The translations under genes were made by a program, and so were the position numbers. Below are positions 49,748 through 61,933 of a stretch of DNA of 64,000 bases, in pieces; position 1 is the first letter of the stretch, and every line of letters begins with the position of its first letter. The notes below the pieces were generated by a model that was not told the origin of the DNA, searched no databases, and saw nothing but the letters and a program-made list of their open reading frames with translations. Origin of the DNA: Epiperipatus broadwayi (taxonomy: Eukaryota; Onychophora; Udeonychophora; Euonychophora; Peripatidae); NCBI GenBank assembly GCA_028023455.1, contig JAQFVV010012509.1, positions 64,001 to 128,000 on the forward strand, given 5' to 3'.

Positions 49748-51560
49748 TGTAACAGTAGCTGGTTTCGAATACGGGTTTAATTGCCAGTGTTGTTGCGAAG
49801 TAAATAGGTCGAAGCGATAAAATTTACAAGAGTCATTCGAACCCTGTTACACAAGAGTATGAACGAGTACGTTAATCAATTAAAGGTATGAATGTATATA
49901 TATTCGCTGTACGTGTTAATATAATGGGTGAAAATTACTAATATATTTATATGTGAGAATGTACAGAAGCGATTATATGTAGAGTTGCGTTATTTTTTTT
50001 TATTCATTTGTGTTTTAAATAGATATTTCGTTATGAATATCGTAAGATAGATTTAAATGCCAGTGATAACACGTGTTTCTTAAGCAAAACCCATTAAACT
50101 TATAAGGCTGGAAAATAATCAATAGAATGGAAAGTTGTGCCGCGGGCGGTTTCAGTTAATGACTGTCCACCGGAATTCTTAGAACTGGTCAAGCGTATTT
50201 TTAAAACAATGAAAGAAAAAGCATTCTTGAGATCGGACCATCGGCGTAGGAATAGAAAAGAAAAGTGAGGTTAAAGAACACTAATGAATAGAACTATTTT
50301 TGTTCTCGGTGATTTTAGTGGCGATTTTAAATTTTAGAAAAGGTAGTGAAGTGATATAGAAAAGCAGAGAAAGACGTATAAACTGATCAACCTAATTATT
50401 AATTAAGAATTGTATTTTTAATGTACTCCATCTACATGCGGGGGGTAGAATAATCATCTAGGTTCGTCAGACCGCTCAATGGACAGCTATTGTGGAACCC
50501 GCCTGAACTGCATTTATGGATTTGCCGTTTAGTCAACCAAGCGTAATGGCCACGGAACTCTAACAACCAGAACCTCTCACAATCAAGCCAAACTCATCTA
50601 CTTAAATTCTAATAGGGATTGTTTTGGTCAGAATATTTCAGAGCTTATCATCATCGTTCGGACCAGCGACCTTCGTTAAAACCAACATCTTCTCTATGCT
50701 GTAAGCTTACAGATTATTATCCTCAGCCACGTGAACATTCACTCTTAAGAGGTAACTTTGATCTTTTCTTAATCTGCCTTAAATGAACATTTAATAATGG
50801 CTAAAGAAACATGTGTTATTTCAATTTAAATAAAGTAAATTAATAATTTATTAAATTGTTTAAGAAAATGCAACTCTGATGTGTAATCACATGCTTTCGT
50901 TAATATGTGTATGAATTATATATGTATATGTAACGGAATAAATGAATTATATGTTTTAGATATTAATATATGTGTGCGCGTGCTAATAAATCTTAAGAGT
51001 TAATTACCACTTATATATATATTATTTACATTCTGGATTTCTGTTAAATGATGGGGCTATTGTAATAGGATTGGATTTAGATAGAAATTATATTTAGAGA
51101 TATAAGGTATCTCTTAATGAGATCATCCATAGCTTTGTTCTCCCGATAAACATTGTTTTCCCAGACCCGCGAGATTGAGCTAGTTAGGATAAAATACCCA
51201 AAGACTGTCCATTGGAACTTTTGTTTACGCTTTCAAGATGTATAATTCTTATTAAATGGATAAGATTGGTGCCTGAGAGGGGCTTCGGCCTTTGCTCATA
51301 AATATACATGCTCGAAGCTTAGGGTGATAACGATACACACTAAATTCTTTGAACAAGATTGCGGGTAGAATGTTAAAATATGGCTGCCCAGTGTGTGGCG
51401 TGATATTCAAATACCACGTAGTCGTTAAAATATATTACTAATAAATATATTATAAAACATATGTATACTCATTTGTGTTTACATGTATAATTATGACTGA
51501 ACACAAGAAGACTCTTAAGTGACACTTGACTATGATTAATAGTAATTACTGCATACGATA
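49748..51560. other. CpG-richer island, unassigned repeat candidate
   Basis: Starting at TGTAACAGTAGCTGG (49,748), which resembles the first bases of the two LTR-like units, ~1.8 kb has noticeably more CG dinucleotides than its surroundings. It stops near a (TA)n run at about 51,551-51,572. Beyond the first nine bases I see no clear match to the other units. No coding potential found. Confidence 0.3.
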
Positions 51561-51952
51561 TATATATATATAATGAACTAGATTCATAGTTTTTCAAGAT
51601 TTAGAGAAAATAAATATGGCAAAAAATAGAATGAAACTCAATTAAAAATTATAGATAATTCACTGAAATAAATAAATAGTATTAACTTGATTTTCTAATT
51701 CAAATATTCAAAAATTATTATTTGCAAAAAAGTGTACATATATATAATTTTAATACCACAATAATTAGATTTTAAAAAATTCAGAATTAATTTTTATTAG
51801 AAGAATTAGTTATAAGTGCAATATTTTTTCCAATAAACTTGTTTCTATTTTATCTAAAAATTCTTTTTGACTTATATTTAAATTCGGAGTTTGATCCACT
51901 TATAATTGATTCAATCTGAAGGGATTTTAAAAAAATTAAAATGTTACATGGT

Positions 51953-51966
51953 GGGGGGGGGGGGGG
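51953..51966 (+). repeat. 14-base G tract
   Basis: An uninterrupted run of 14 G in very AT-rich surroundings. Its length is likely variable, or a sequencing or assembly artefact. Confidence 0.9.
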
Positions 51967-52240
51967 ATGATTGTGAATAGGGAAGTTTTTACAATAAACT
52001 CCTAAAATTTGTAATAAAGAAAAAAATTTTATTTGAAATTAAATCATAAAAATGATTTGAAAAATTATAATATTATTTTGTATATATTTTAATTTATTAC
52101 TTATAATTAGAATTTATAAAAATTTAATCATCAGAACATTATTCAGCAATGAGAAAATTAATTATATTACAACTAATAAATTAAAATATATACAATATAA
52201 TCTATTATAATTTTAGGAAAGTATTTTTATAATTTCATTT

Positions 52241-52627
52241 CTAATAAAATTCCTTTTATGTTTTTTTAATAATAGTATTTGTATGTCATTTTGAATTTTA
52301 AAACAATTAAAATTTTCATATGAAAAAAATTGACAATAATAGATGAAAAAACAATATTTTAAAAAATTATAACTAATAACTCTATATAATACATTTCTAT
52401 GGTTTTAATTTTGGAAAACAGATGATGAATATGACCATCTGTTATCTGTTTGCTCCCCAAATCAGTGCCACAGAAATGTGTTTTATAGAGATATTAGTTA
52501 TAATTTTTGTAAGTAATTTTTTTCATCTATTATTGCTAAATTTTTTTCATATGAAAATTTTAACTGTTTTAAAAACAAAATGACATACAAATACTATTAT
52601 TAAAAAACATGAAAGGAATTTTATTAG
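52241..52627. repeat. Inverted-repeat (MITE-like) element, ~387 bp
   Basis: Arms of ~140 bp starting CTAATAAAATTCCTTT and ending AAAGGAATTTTATTAG are near-perfect reverse complements (including AATAATAGTATTTGTATGTC). They enclose a ~100-bp less AT-rich centre (CCATCTGTTATCTGTTTGCT). No target duplication was established. Confidence 0.7.
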
Positions 52628-53022
52628 AACTGACAATATAAATGTCCACATAAATAATGAATTGAGAGTTTGCTGAATAATAAATTTTATAATATTTAGT
52701 TCATTTTCTAATAAGACTCTATACCAATTCTTTGGACAATAGATTCAACTTTTAGATAAATGCATTGGACATTAGGGTTTTAAATCAAAAGTTGATTATA
52801 AAGGGGATACAAATTTTAAGAAAAAGTATGAAGGGGCATTACTGACCCAAATGTTTCCTTAATAAGTATACCAGATCATTGTTTAATGAATTTTTTCATT
52901 TCTTAAAAAGTATCTTTAAAAAGTTATATATATATGAACAGATTATAGGTAGAAAAGGATAGAAATTATTACAAAAAAGACTGATTATATCATTTAAAAA
53001 ACAAAAGAAAAACAACACTAAC

Positions 53023-53049
53023 CTCTTTGGTGCGATGCCGCCATTTCAT
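53023..53049 (-). CDS. Candidate 27-nt microexon of the RING ligase
   Basis: On minus, an acceptor TTACTTTTAG (AG at 53,051-53,050) precedes 27 bases reading MKWRHRTKE, followed by donor GTTAGT (53,022-53,017). It is phase 0 on both sides, so it can join the 42.2-kb exon. A short basic Trp/Arg/Lys stretch is what is expected just inside the membrane segment of RNF43/ZNRF3 proteins, immediately N-terminal to the KMETRRY region. It is also an unusually GC-rich pocket in AT-rich DNA. The assignment is an inference from splice signals, composition and position only. Confidence 0.4.
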
Positions 53050-54430
53050 CTAAAAGTAAAAGAATAAATGTCAATAATGATTTCAGGATAAATGAAGACT
53101 GCTTATCTTTCTAATATTTTTATTACATAGAAACATGTTTCAAATTCAATATTTTAGAAATGTCTGTAATATTTAGTAAATATTCTTTTAATTTGGGGGT
53201 TTACAAGAAAAACTAATGTTTAAAATTGTACACAAAATAATGGCAAATATTCTATATCTATAATTCATTGCGAATTTTATTTATAAATATCTATGCAATT
53301 TATTGAATTATTTCATATATTTATTATTTGGAATAAGTATTTGGAAGATAATGTGATATTAAGTACCAAAAAAAACATACTGAGCAATAAGCTTGCTTTT
53401 CTCATTTAGTTTAGAAGCAATCCAGAAACTTCTGGCTTTTGAGTCTATTTCTATACTGAACTAAACTGTGCAAGATATTTAATCAATTAAGTTATAATTA
53501 TTAATTTAAACCCAACTATTTATTGTTTTTATGATAGTCTAATTTTAAAATACATAAGCCTCTTGACTATTATTTCAGAATCAGAGTAGATGACTTTAAT
53601 GTTCATTCTTTTACTCTGCACTCAACTAAAATTTATGTATAGTATAAATCATTGCCTGGTACTTATTAATAACTTTTTCTTAGGATTCATCAGATTTGTT
53701 CCAAATTATCTGATGCTAATTCCAAATATAAGCTGACTCCAAACTAATAAAAACTCAGCCCTCTATTTTGATAAGTAATATTGGTTAAAAGTTGTTTTCA
53801 ACCATCCAAACTCTTTATAAATTGTTGCTTACACTTTTTCTGCAGAAGCCTGCTGCAGAACTGCAAATAATTCATGTACGGCAGTTCAAGTGAAAAAAAA
53901 AAATCTGGAAATTAGTTACAGAACAGAATTGAATGACTTTATAATATTTACTGAATCAGACACTATTAAAGGATCCTCAAATAATAATTGATAAAAATAA
54001 TATTGATTTGCAATATTGGTATTATAGCAAGTTTAAAGTTATAAAAAATGTTTCACATGAATACAGAACCTACAAACTTATTACAAAAAAGAATAAAATT
54101 ATTTCGAACTTTTATTGTCATTATCAGATAAAAATAAATTGTGATTTAATGCCTAAAGATTTAAACTATTCTTATTAAAAACTTCTATAAGGGAGGAGGA
54201 AGAATGCACAAAATGAATGAATGTAGCTATGATAATAAATTGTCAGCATGAAAACTATATTATATATATATAAACCAATCACTAATTTATTATAGAAGTA
54301 TTCTATTTCATTGAAAAGTGCTCAAATCAAAAATCTTTGTAACAACAATTCTTTATTATAATAGATATTATAGTGGAAAAGAATAGGCTGAAAACAAATA
54401 TCCTTTTTATAATGAATTTCATATTTTCTT
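53050..54430. other. AT-rich sequence, no exon found
   Basis: I looked on the minus strand for a hydrophobic membrane-span exon preceding the microexon and saw no convincing candidate. Confidence 0.4.
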
Positions 54431-54970
54431 TTACTGCAGAAACAGCTTTCTTTCCAACATCAAGATCAATCATCTTATTAATCTCATTCAACACTTTTTA
54501 AAGTCTGTTCATAACTAAAAATGATATCTGCAAGTTATAAAACTATCTTTTTAAATAATTTTCACCTCTATTATTTTGTATAAATATATATCTTATATTT
54601 GACTAATGTCTGATCATGTCCTACATTGATTTTATTTAAAATACTACAGTCCTGAAATACATATTTTCTCTTAATCAAAATATATTCAAATTGTGCTATA
54701 TCTTCATTTGGATCATTCCATCCATTTTTATTTAGCATTTTTTTCAAAAAAATAATTCACAATATCATTTTCTACAAATCTATATTCTCTCTCATTTCTG
54801 TTTCCATAAATAAATTTACCTGAGGCACTTTCATATTTCCAATTTTAGTATAGAAATCTCCCATGACAATTTTAAAATGTTGTTTGATGCCATGCAAAGC
54901 ATTTTGTTTATTTATAAAAATATCATTTATTTCTTGTTCACAATGAGAAGTTGTGGGAGCCTAAATTTAC
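54430..54970 (-). pseudogene. Decayed RTE endonuclease fragment
   Basis: Minus-strand frames give APTTSHCEQEINDIF, then HFKIVMGDFYTKIG, ETEMRENIDL, and FEYILIKRKYVFQDCSILNK. These match in order the endonuclease of the 15.4- and 19.6-kb elements (QVYAPTSSH, KIVMGDFNARIG, LDYIL-NRKYIFQDC). A block near 54,430-54,490 (VGKKAVSAVKE) may be the linker ahead of RT. Multiple shifts and deletions; old relative of the same RTE family. Confidence 0.7.
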
Positions 54971-55130
54971 ATTTAATATCTTTCATCATATTAAACTTTT
55001 TTAACACTTTAAACATTTTTTAAATAGTGAAAGAGGCTGAAAAAATCTGTAGGACAGTTGAAATCACAGAAAATTTAGTAATGAATACAATAAAATATTT
55101 TATTTGTATTAATAAGCGTATAGAATAGTG

Positions 55131-55229
55131 GCCAAGCATTGGTGGCCTAATAGTTAGCATAGCTGCCTTTCAAGTAGCTGGCCCAGGTTCACTTCCTGGT
55201 CAACACATTTGACACGTGAAAAAAAAGAA
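55131..55229 (+). mobile_element. tRNA-derived SINE with target duplication
   Basis: Flanked by an exact 12-bp duplication TATAGAATAGTG (55,119-55,130 and 55,230-55,241). It has a box A-like GGTGGCCTAATAGTTAGCAT and box B-like CCCAGGTTCACTTCCTGGT, then a short body (ACACATTTGACACGTG) and an A-rich tail. The same body and tail type as the other SINEs here, suggesting one family. Confidence 0.85.
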
Positions 55230-55241
55230 TATAGAATAGTG

Positions 55242-56331
55242 TGAATGTATTTTTTATTTAAATTAATACTAAATTAATTAATCTTGCCTTCATCTAATAA
55301 TACATCAATCTTTGCTGTTTTTCATTTATAATGAATCCCACCCCATTCATGCTTCAAATATTTGAACCTTTGTAGTAGAATCCTTAACCACATTTTAAAT
55401 CAATTATTTCTTCACTTATCATAAAATCTATCAATATTTCATTTACTATTAGGCAGTTCTTTTTAATTTGTGCAATTGTTCTCTACTTGAAAATGATCTG
55501 CCATTGTAAGTAGGAATATTGAATAGCAAGTGGATGCATAATGAGAAGATTCTTATTACCTTGTCTTTGGTAGGATCTTCTGCCATAGTTGATTCAGTTC
55601 TTGACAATGAAGATCATTATTAAGATTTGTGTGTCATAATTATAAATATCTAAAACGATTATTCACACAAATATTCATCCTGTATTCAAGACAATACAAC
55701 TGATGTTTCTTGCAATCTCAAGTTCATTTAGCATATAAATTATCTCTTAGTAATGGTAGCCACAATGACAAGAATGTATAGAATGAGCATTAAATAATTT
55801 CTGAGCTTGGTTCCCTTAAAGTCTCAAAGAGGAATCAAAGAATGTATATATAATAATTATATGGATTAAATAAGCATAAAAATTAAAATTTTATGTAGAA
55901 AAATATTATAAATTTTTAAAAAAATATAAACTTAAAGTTATCCTCCCTTCCACTTTACATTCAGTTTAATAAAAAAAAAGATAAATATATATAACTTTGC
56001 CATTGTTTTTAATTTCTAATTTTGCCATGGCAATCTTCAAATTTAAAAAATACATTAAGTGAATTATTTTCTTCAGTAAAATAAAAAATGCTTTTTTTAC
56101 AAATTAGACTGATAAATAACTGATAATGAAGACATTATTTTTTTTCAGAATTTTTATTTTTGTAAATTAATAACTGCTCCTTTTATTACTTATGTACTGC
56201 TAAAATGTTACACAATCATTTAAGTTTTAAAAGTGGGAAAAATATTAAATTTTTCATTTCATGGTCAATAAATATTCAATCTGTTTTGGAATGCAATCTC
56301 TTTGCTGATCAGATGTTTATTTTATCTAGGC
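55242..56331. other. AT-rich intergenic or intron sequence
   Basis: No gene or bounded repeat recognised. Confidence 0.45.
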
Positions 56332-56920
56332 CAGTATTTCCCAACCTTTTTGATATTGTGGTACTTCTAACCTTGCTCTTCACAACTCACAGCATTCTTA
56401 AAAAAACATCTATTTTTTAAAAAAATGTTTTACTTTCTAATTATTAATTATGTTAGACATAATAGTTTATTGCTATTAAGTATCTATCTATTCATTAATT
56501 AATGATGTGAAAATGAATCTAATTTAAAGTAATTAAATTATGACAATAGTATAATATTAAACTTAATGCATTTAAGTTTAATGTTGCTACATTCAAATAC
56601 AAAATAAAAAAACCTATGGAAAAGCAATCTTGTTACTAATACATGTTCTATTGTTTTAAAAATATAAAATTGAAATGAGAGTATATATTATCACAATATT
56701 TGCAATATGATAGCACATCTGTTTTATACTTGATCTAATTTTGGGTAGACGTACATATAATTCATTCTCGAGAGAAAGGTGATTTCTTTTATGCTCTTCA
56801 ATGTAAGAGGGAGAGAAATGGAGTAATATATATATTTATTTTTTATTTCATCTTGTGGTAATCCCTAGGAAGAATTCACAATACTCCAGGGTACTAAAGA
56901 ATCCCAGTTGGGAATTGTTG
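56332..56920. mobile_element. hAT-like non-autonomous DNA transposon
   Basis: The left end CAGTATTTCCCAACCTTTTT resembles the CAG-N-GGTTCCCAACCTTTT ends of hAT elements. The right end read inward is CAACAATTCCCAACTGGGAT. The flanks ATCTAGGC and ATCTAGAT are compatible with an 8-bp hAT duplication with two changes. About 590 bp, no transposase frame, so it would have depended on an autonomous partner. Confidence 0.5.
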
Positions 56921-57494
56921 ATCTAGATAAACTTTTATTTTTATTTACATTGTAATTTTTATATGAATTTTTACAATTGTAAATGTACCTTTTGTTTTTA
57001 AATGATCACTGTATTCTTCTAAATGCAAATTTCTAATAATGATCTCAAGTATGATGTAATATTTTAAAATGGTAGTTGATATTTTATTGTACATATATAT
57101 TTTGTTGCCAGAAAATTACATTTTCGAATTAATAAATAATTAAGGTACAACTAAAGTGACATTGTAACATTTATTGCATCTATTTGCAATTATAAAAATT
57201 CACCACCTGTTGTGGTTGTTAAGATTACTATTACTTAATTATTGTCAGTATGTCATGATTCTTTCAAATAAACCTAATATTTCTGGTTAGGTCCAATATT
57301 ACATTCCATCATCAGCTTCAAATTTCACCATGCCAATTGCATCCTTTAAATAGTGGGCAACATTCATTACAGTCAAAGTAATTCTAGAAATATGAATTAT
57401 TATTTGGAACATGGTTCAGTAACACATTAGTTTCTTTCTCAAGCAATCTTTTTCTATAGCCAGTTCCCTACTTTTCTATGAACAATCAGATTTA
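56921..57494. other. AT-rich spacer
   Basis: No recognised feature up to the mini-insertion. Confidence 0.4.
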
Positions 57495-57542
57495 AACCAC
57501 CAAACATCACATGATTACTGTATGGAGAGTTTTGCCTGTTTT
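57495..57542 (-). mobile_element. 48-bp hammerhead-element end-to-end insertion
   Basis: Flanked by a perfect 14-bp duplication AACAATCAGATTTA (57,481-57,494 and 57,543-57,556). On minus it reads AAAACAGGCAAAACTCTCC, ATACAGTA, then ATCATGTGATGTTTGGTGG. These are exactly the left and right outer ends of the 931-bp dimer at 61,215-62,145, with everything between removed. It is therefore an internally deleted insertion that fixes the element termini. Confidence 0.8.
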
Positions 57543-57556
57543 AACAATCAGATTTA

Positions 57557-59056
57557 CTGACCCAATTATTTGTTTGCCTTGTTTAAGCCACTGATTATTT
57601 GTTTTACATTATTATTTCATGCATATTGTATTCTGATTTCTAATAAGAGAGTTCTATAGTTTGGTCGAATGCATTAATGAGGGAAGCTTAAGCTAAATAA
57701 ATATATAACATGTTTACATTTTTTAGCCTTTGATAAGTTTTAATTTCAAATCTAATTTTATACTGTAATTATTAAAAATGCATTACTATAACTATAAATA
57801 AATATCTAATATATATAACTGAACGTGTCCATTGTGAAATGGTTTTATTTTATGTATTTTTAATGCAGGAGGCTTCTATTCAAGAAGCCTTTTATTTATT
57901 TTTCTACTGGCAAACTGTGTTCAATGTAGATTAGACAAGTGGGCATTCCATGAATTCAAAAAATTAAGTGTTTGATTTAAAAAAAAGTTTATTTACAATT
58001 ATACTTTGAGACAAAAAAAAATCACTTATTTCAGAAAATCCCATAAAAAATCATTTACAACAAACAAAACAAAAATATTTGCAATTTTATTCTCTAGATA
58101 AAAACAAATAAATATCATCTTGTCATTTTAAATAAAGGCTTATTTTTTATTTATGAAAGTTTATTTTTTTATAAAATATTTGAATGATTTTTGCTAAAAA
58201 TACAAATGACTTTGTTTGTGTAAAATTTATATGCTATAAATTAATGGCAATACAACAAAAGTAAAATCTTTAAATGTTTTAAGTCTCTTGGCACACTTTC
58301 ATTTTTTATATATACATGTTGTATATAAAAGAGTAGCATTAATCTATCTTGTAACAAAATATTGTACTCATGTTTCATCTCTGAATAATACTGCATTTGG
58401 AAAAAAAGTATTTGCCATAATTAAGTTACTTATTATATAGTATATAGCACAGAGTATGAACCAATAAAACGTTTGTGATATTTTCAAGTTTCCAATTTAT
58501 CTTTAATTGGATAAATGTTTTTATTTAAAATAAAATAAATACCTAAAAAATTTTAGTTTATTGAAATTAGAAATTAACAGAATAGAAAATTGCAAATTTA
58601 TATTACTGAGATAAGAAAGGTTGGATATTATTAATGTTATTAATCCTTTTCTCAATTTCTAAAGATCAAATGCAAAACAGTAAATATCCTATATAAAACA
58701 GAATGTGGGTAGAAGTATGGATTTTATATAATCACATAATCTGAGTAAAAGAATGTATGGTTGCCAACGTTTACATAATTGTAATTTAATTTAATTGTAA
58801 GAAAAAAGCTAATTCTGTGTTTTGTTTTTAAGAGAAACTTGCAATTTTGATAAATTTGACTTTTAAATAATGTAAAAACATTATATCAAATAAAAGATTA
58901 CAAAAAGTAATTTTCATTATCATACATAGTAATTTATTAATCATTAGTTTGTGCTAACAGTAATAAAAATACTATGTAATGCTAATAGATTTCTCAATAA
59001 TACATACATATATACATTTAAATACATGTACATTGTCTACACTAAACTTAATGTAA
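57557..59056. other. AT-rich sequence, nothing recognised
   Basis: No coding motif or bounded repeat. Confidence 0.45.
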
Positions 59057-59466
59057 TTATAAAGAACTTGAATTCAGACTTTCAAACTCCCCACAAGCTT
59101 TCCACTCCATTTTATATAACTGATACCCATGACAACATACATGTGAAAAAGATAAATGCTCTCCAATGTACATATTTTGTGCTGAATCAGCACTCATTAG
59201 TTGATCCAGATCATCTCCCACACATATATACAATCAATGCTCAGTTTATATTAAGATAGCAAATCATCAAATTTTAACAGACAAGCTTCACTCTTCACCA
59301 TCCAACTATTCATCACTGAAAATCCGAGAATGGAAACACTTAAAGTCCTTGTTGATGCCAATATTATTATCATACCCATGTTGACTCTGACTCTTACATA
59401 TATATTTATAAAATGGGATGGAGAATTGTGGGGAGTTTGAAAAGTCTGAGTTCAAGTCCCTTATAA
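59057..59466. repeat. TIR element, ~410 bp (MITE-like)
   Basis: Imperfect ~60-bp terminal inverted repeats: the left starts TTATAAAGAACTTGAATTCA and the right, inverted, starts TTATAAGGGACTTGAACTCA. Both contain TTTCAAACTCCCCACAA and CATTTTATA. The interior has a 102-codon incidental frame (58,951-59,259) that overlaps the left repeat and shows no family resemblance. Confidence 0.6.
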
Positions 59467-61200
59467 ATACATACATACATATATATATTGTTAAACAATT
59501 ATTTATATATTATACTGCTGATGATAACTGTATTGATATAACAGAGATTCAATCAGTTTCAAAAGACTAATTTATGAACAATTAATCTAATAACTTCCAC
59601 ATAAATTTTCATACATATTTTAGTATTGTAGGATGAATTTTTTATCCAAGAAATGTTTATTAATCAAACTAGTGATATTTTTGATCATTAATTATCTTTG
59701 TCATCACTTGCCAGCCATATTTAGAACTTTGTCATAATACTGCTATTCAAAATTATTTAATAAATAGAAGCCTTTCAATGACATAATGAAAAGTATCATT
59801 ACATATGAAAATGAGATTTGGCAATAAAGGAATGAATAGAAATGGGATTTATGGTACTACAGAAGTAGATTACTGGTGAAGAAATGCAGAAAGGGTAAGG
59901 AGATAATGCATAAGCTATAAAAAAATTCAAGAATTAATCAACATTGAACACATTATAGTAAATGAAGACAATTGTAATGATGTAGACATGTTACAGAGTA
60001 TGTCTCAGTAAAGGTCACTAAAACAAATATTAATGTGGATACGCAGGAAAAGAAAAAGAGGGCATCCAAAACATAATGGCAATTGGGAATCTGAAAGCAT
60101 TATAGATTAATAGGAAGAGGCCTTTTTTATTTTTAATCCTAAGAAAACAACTACATTAAATCCACTTTTATTACCAAAATTTTAAAATACTTTTTGTCAT
60201 ATCTCTAATATTTTCCTTACAACCTCAATTTTATTTTTATATCATTTCTAAAAAAAAAATTTTCAGTGTTTTTAATATTGCAGTAACATATTTCATTAAA
60301 ATATTTTTATCACCAACATTTTCACCCATTATCAATTCATTATAGGATAAAGATTTCTCCCAATTAATTTAGTTTCTCTGAACAATAGCTTCTCTCCAGC
60401 AAACTTTGTTAACCATGCACACAAAAGTTCTTTTATAATCTTAAGCATTTAACTGTCCATTTATTTAACGTTATATCTTCTAACATTCTAGAATTTTTAA
60501 TATTATTTCCTAAATCCAATGAGTTTGGATATGCAACTCAAACCTAATGTAATGTAACAAACAACTAGAGTAATTACAAACTTAGAAACACTTAATATTG
60601 AAACCTACAGAAATGTGTAGTTAGTGCTATTCCAGAAAACCTTTTAATCATGAATCATTCTTCTTTATATATATAATATAAATGTCAACAGTTTAAATGT
60701 CTAACATATAGTAAATGTATGTAAATAGCTAAAAAGTAAAAAAAAGCAAAACAAATGTTTACTATACTTAGTTGTAAATATGAATATAAATTATAAAAAC
60801 ATGGTGAGACACAATCAATAATTACATTATTATAAAAGAAAGACTGTTAGTAAAATAAAGTAAAAAAATGCAATCCATAAATTACATTTATCTGATCATT
60901 ATTAAGGGTATAATGAAATAGTGATTATTACATCCATTTAAAATATTCATGAACTGAGATTCTACCAGATCAAGTGAACTTTTGAAATTACTTAAAATAC
61001 CAAACTAAGCTTGAGTGTTTTCTTTCAAGTAACTAACTCATAGCAAATCCAGATAGCTATGTAATATTGTCTGGTAAAAAGGTATAAAGTCTATCATTAC
61101 CTAGAGGATAAATGATTGCAAGTTAATGTGAGTTGATAAGTGCTAGATTGTAATAAAATGCAGGCTGGTAGTGAGGAGATATTCTATCTGGGCAACCTCA
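59467..61200. other. AT-rich sequence, possible LINE crumbs
   Basis: At about 60,040-60,090 the plus strand reads RKRKRGHPKH, the type of basic block found near LINE C-termini, but nothing adjacent supports it. Otherwise unassigned. Confidence 0.35.
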
Positions 61201-61320
61201 TGATTTACCTTTTAATTAAAACAGGCAAAACTCTCCATACAATAGTGCCACTCAGTGCAAGCCAGAGTAATCAATGGATACCAGAAGGCTTGTGTATAAA
61301 ATCCCTATCTAGTGCCTACT

Positions 61321-61380
61321 CATCCAATATCCCCAGACCAGTTTCTGGCTTGTGGCCTTCATCAGTGAATAGCCTTGGAA
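61321..61380 (-). ncRNA. Type-I hammerhead ribozyme motif (core intact)
   Basis: Minus strand: TTCCAA, internal loop, ATTCA, CTGATGA (61,365-61,359), stem-loop AGGC-CACAA-GCCA, GAAAC (GAAA at 61,345-61,342), loop TG, GTC (61,338-61,336), TGGGG, loop, TTGGAT. C15.2 can pair with the G of GTC, giving the very short stem III typical of metazoan retrozyme and Penelope hammerheads. Stem I pairs through TCCAA/TTGGA and partly by wobble near the core. The unusual A-A at the base of stem II would lower activity. Cleavage is predicted 3' of the C of GTC. Confidence 0.7.
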
Positions 61381-61933
61381 CTGAGAGCACTGCACCTAGA
61401 TCTTAGGATCTACTGCAACCCCCCAGCAGCCACTTTTTATCTCTATTTAACTACAAAACTATGAGAATAAAATTGAAAACACAATATTTTCAATCTAAGT
61501 TCATTAGCTTATATAGTCATATAGGTCTGAACTCAGTTCAATACCCATACATTTTGGTGTCTTTGGTTCTTTAATAACCATAGCCACCACTATACTACTA
61601 GGCATGCACTGAATGAGACTACTGTATGGAGAGTTTTGCCTCTTTTAATAACAGTTACGAGCAAGCATACGAAATGGTAATCATGTTATGTTTGGTGGTT
61701 TATTACCAATCCTGCATTGTAGTATAGTGGTGGCTATGGTTATTAAAGAACCAAAGACACCAAAATGTATGGGTACTGAACTGAGTTCATACCTACATGA
61801 CTATATAAGCTAATGAGCTTAGATTGAAAATATTGTTTTCAATTTTATTCTCATAGTTTTTTAGTTAAATAGAGATAAAAGATGGCTGCTGGAGGGTTGC
61901 ATTAGATCCTAAGATCTAGGTGCAGTGCTCTCA

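Noticed and set aside
58951-59259. 102-codon plus-strand ORF as a gene
   Set aside because: Low-complexity, overlaps the left arm of an inverted-repeat element, and has no recognisable domain.
60040-60095. LINE C-terminus (RKRKRGHPKH block)
   Set aside because: A single basic block with no neighbouring RT motif is insufficient.
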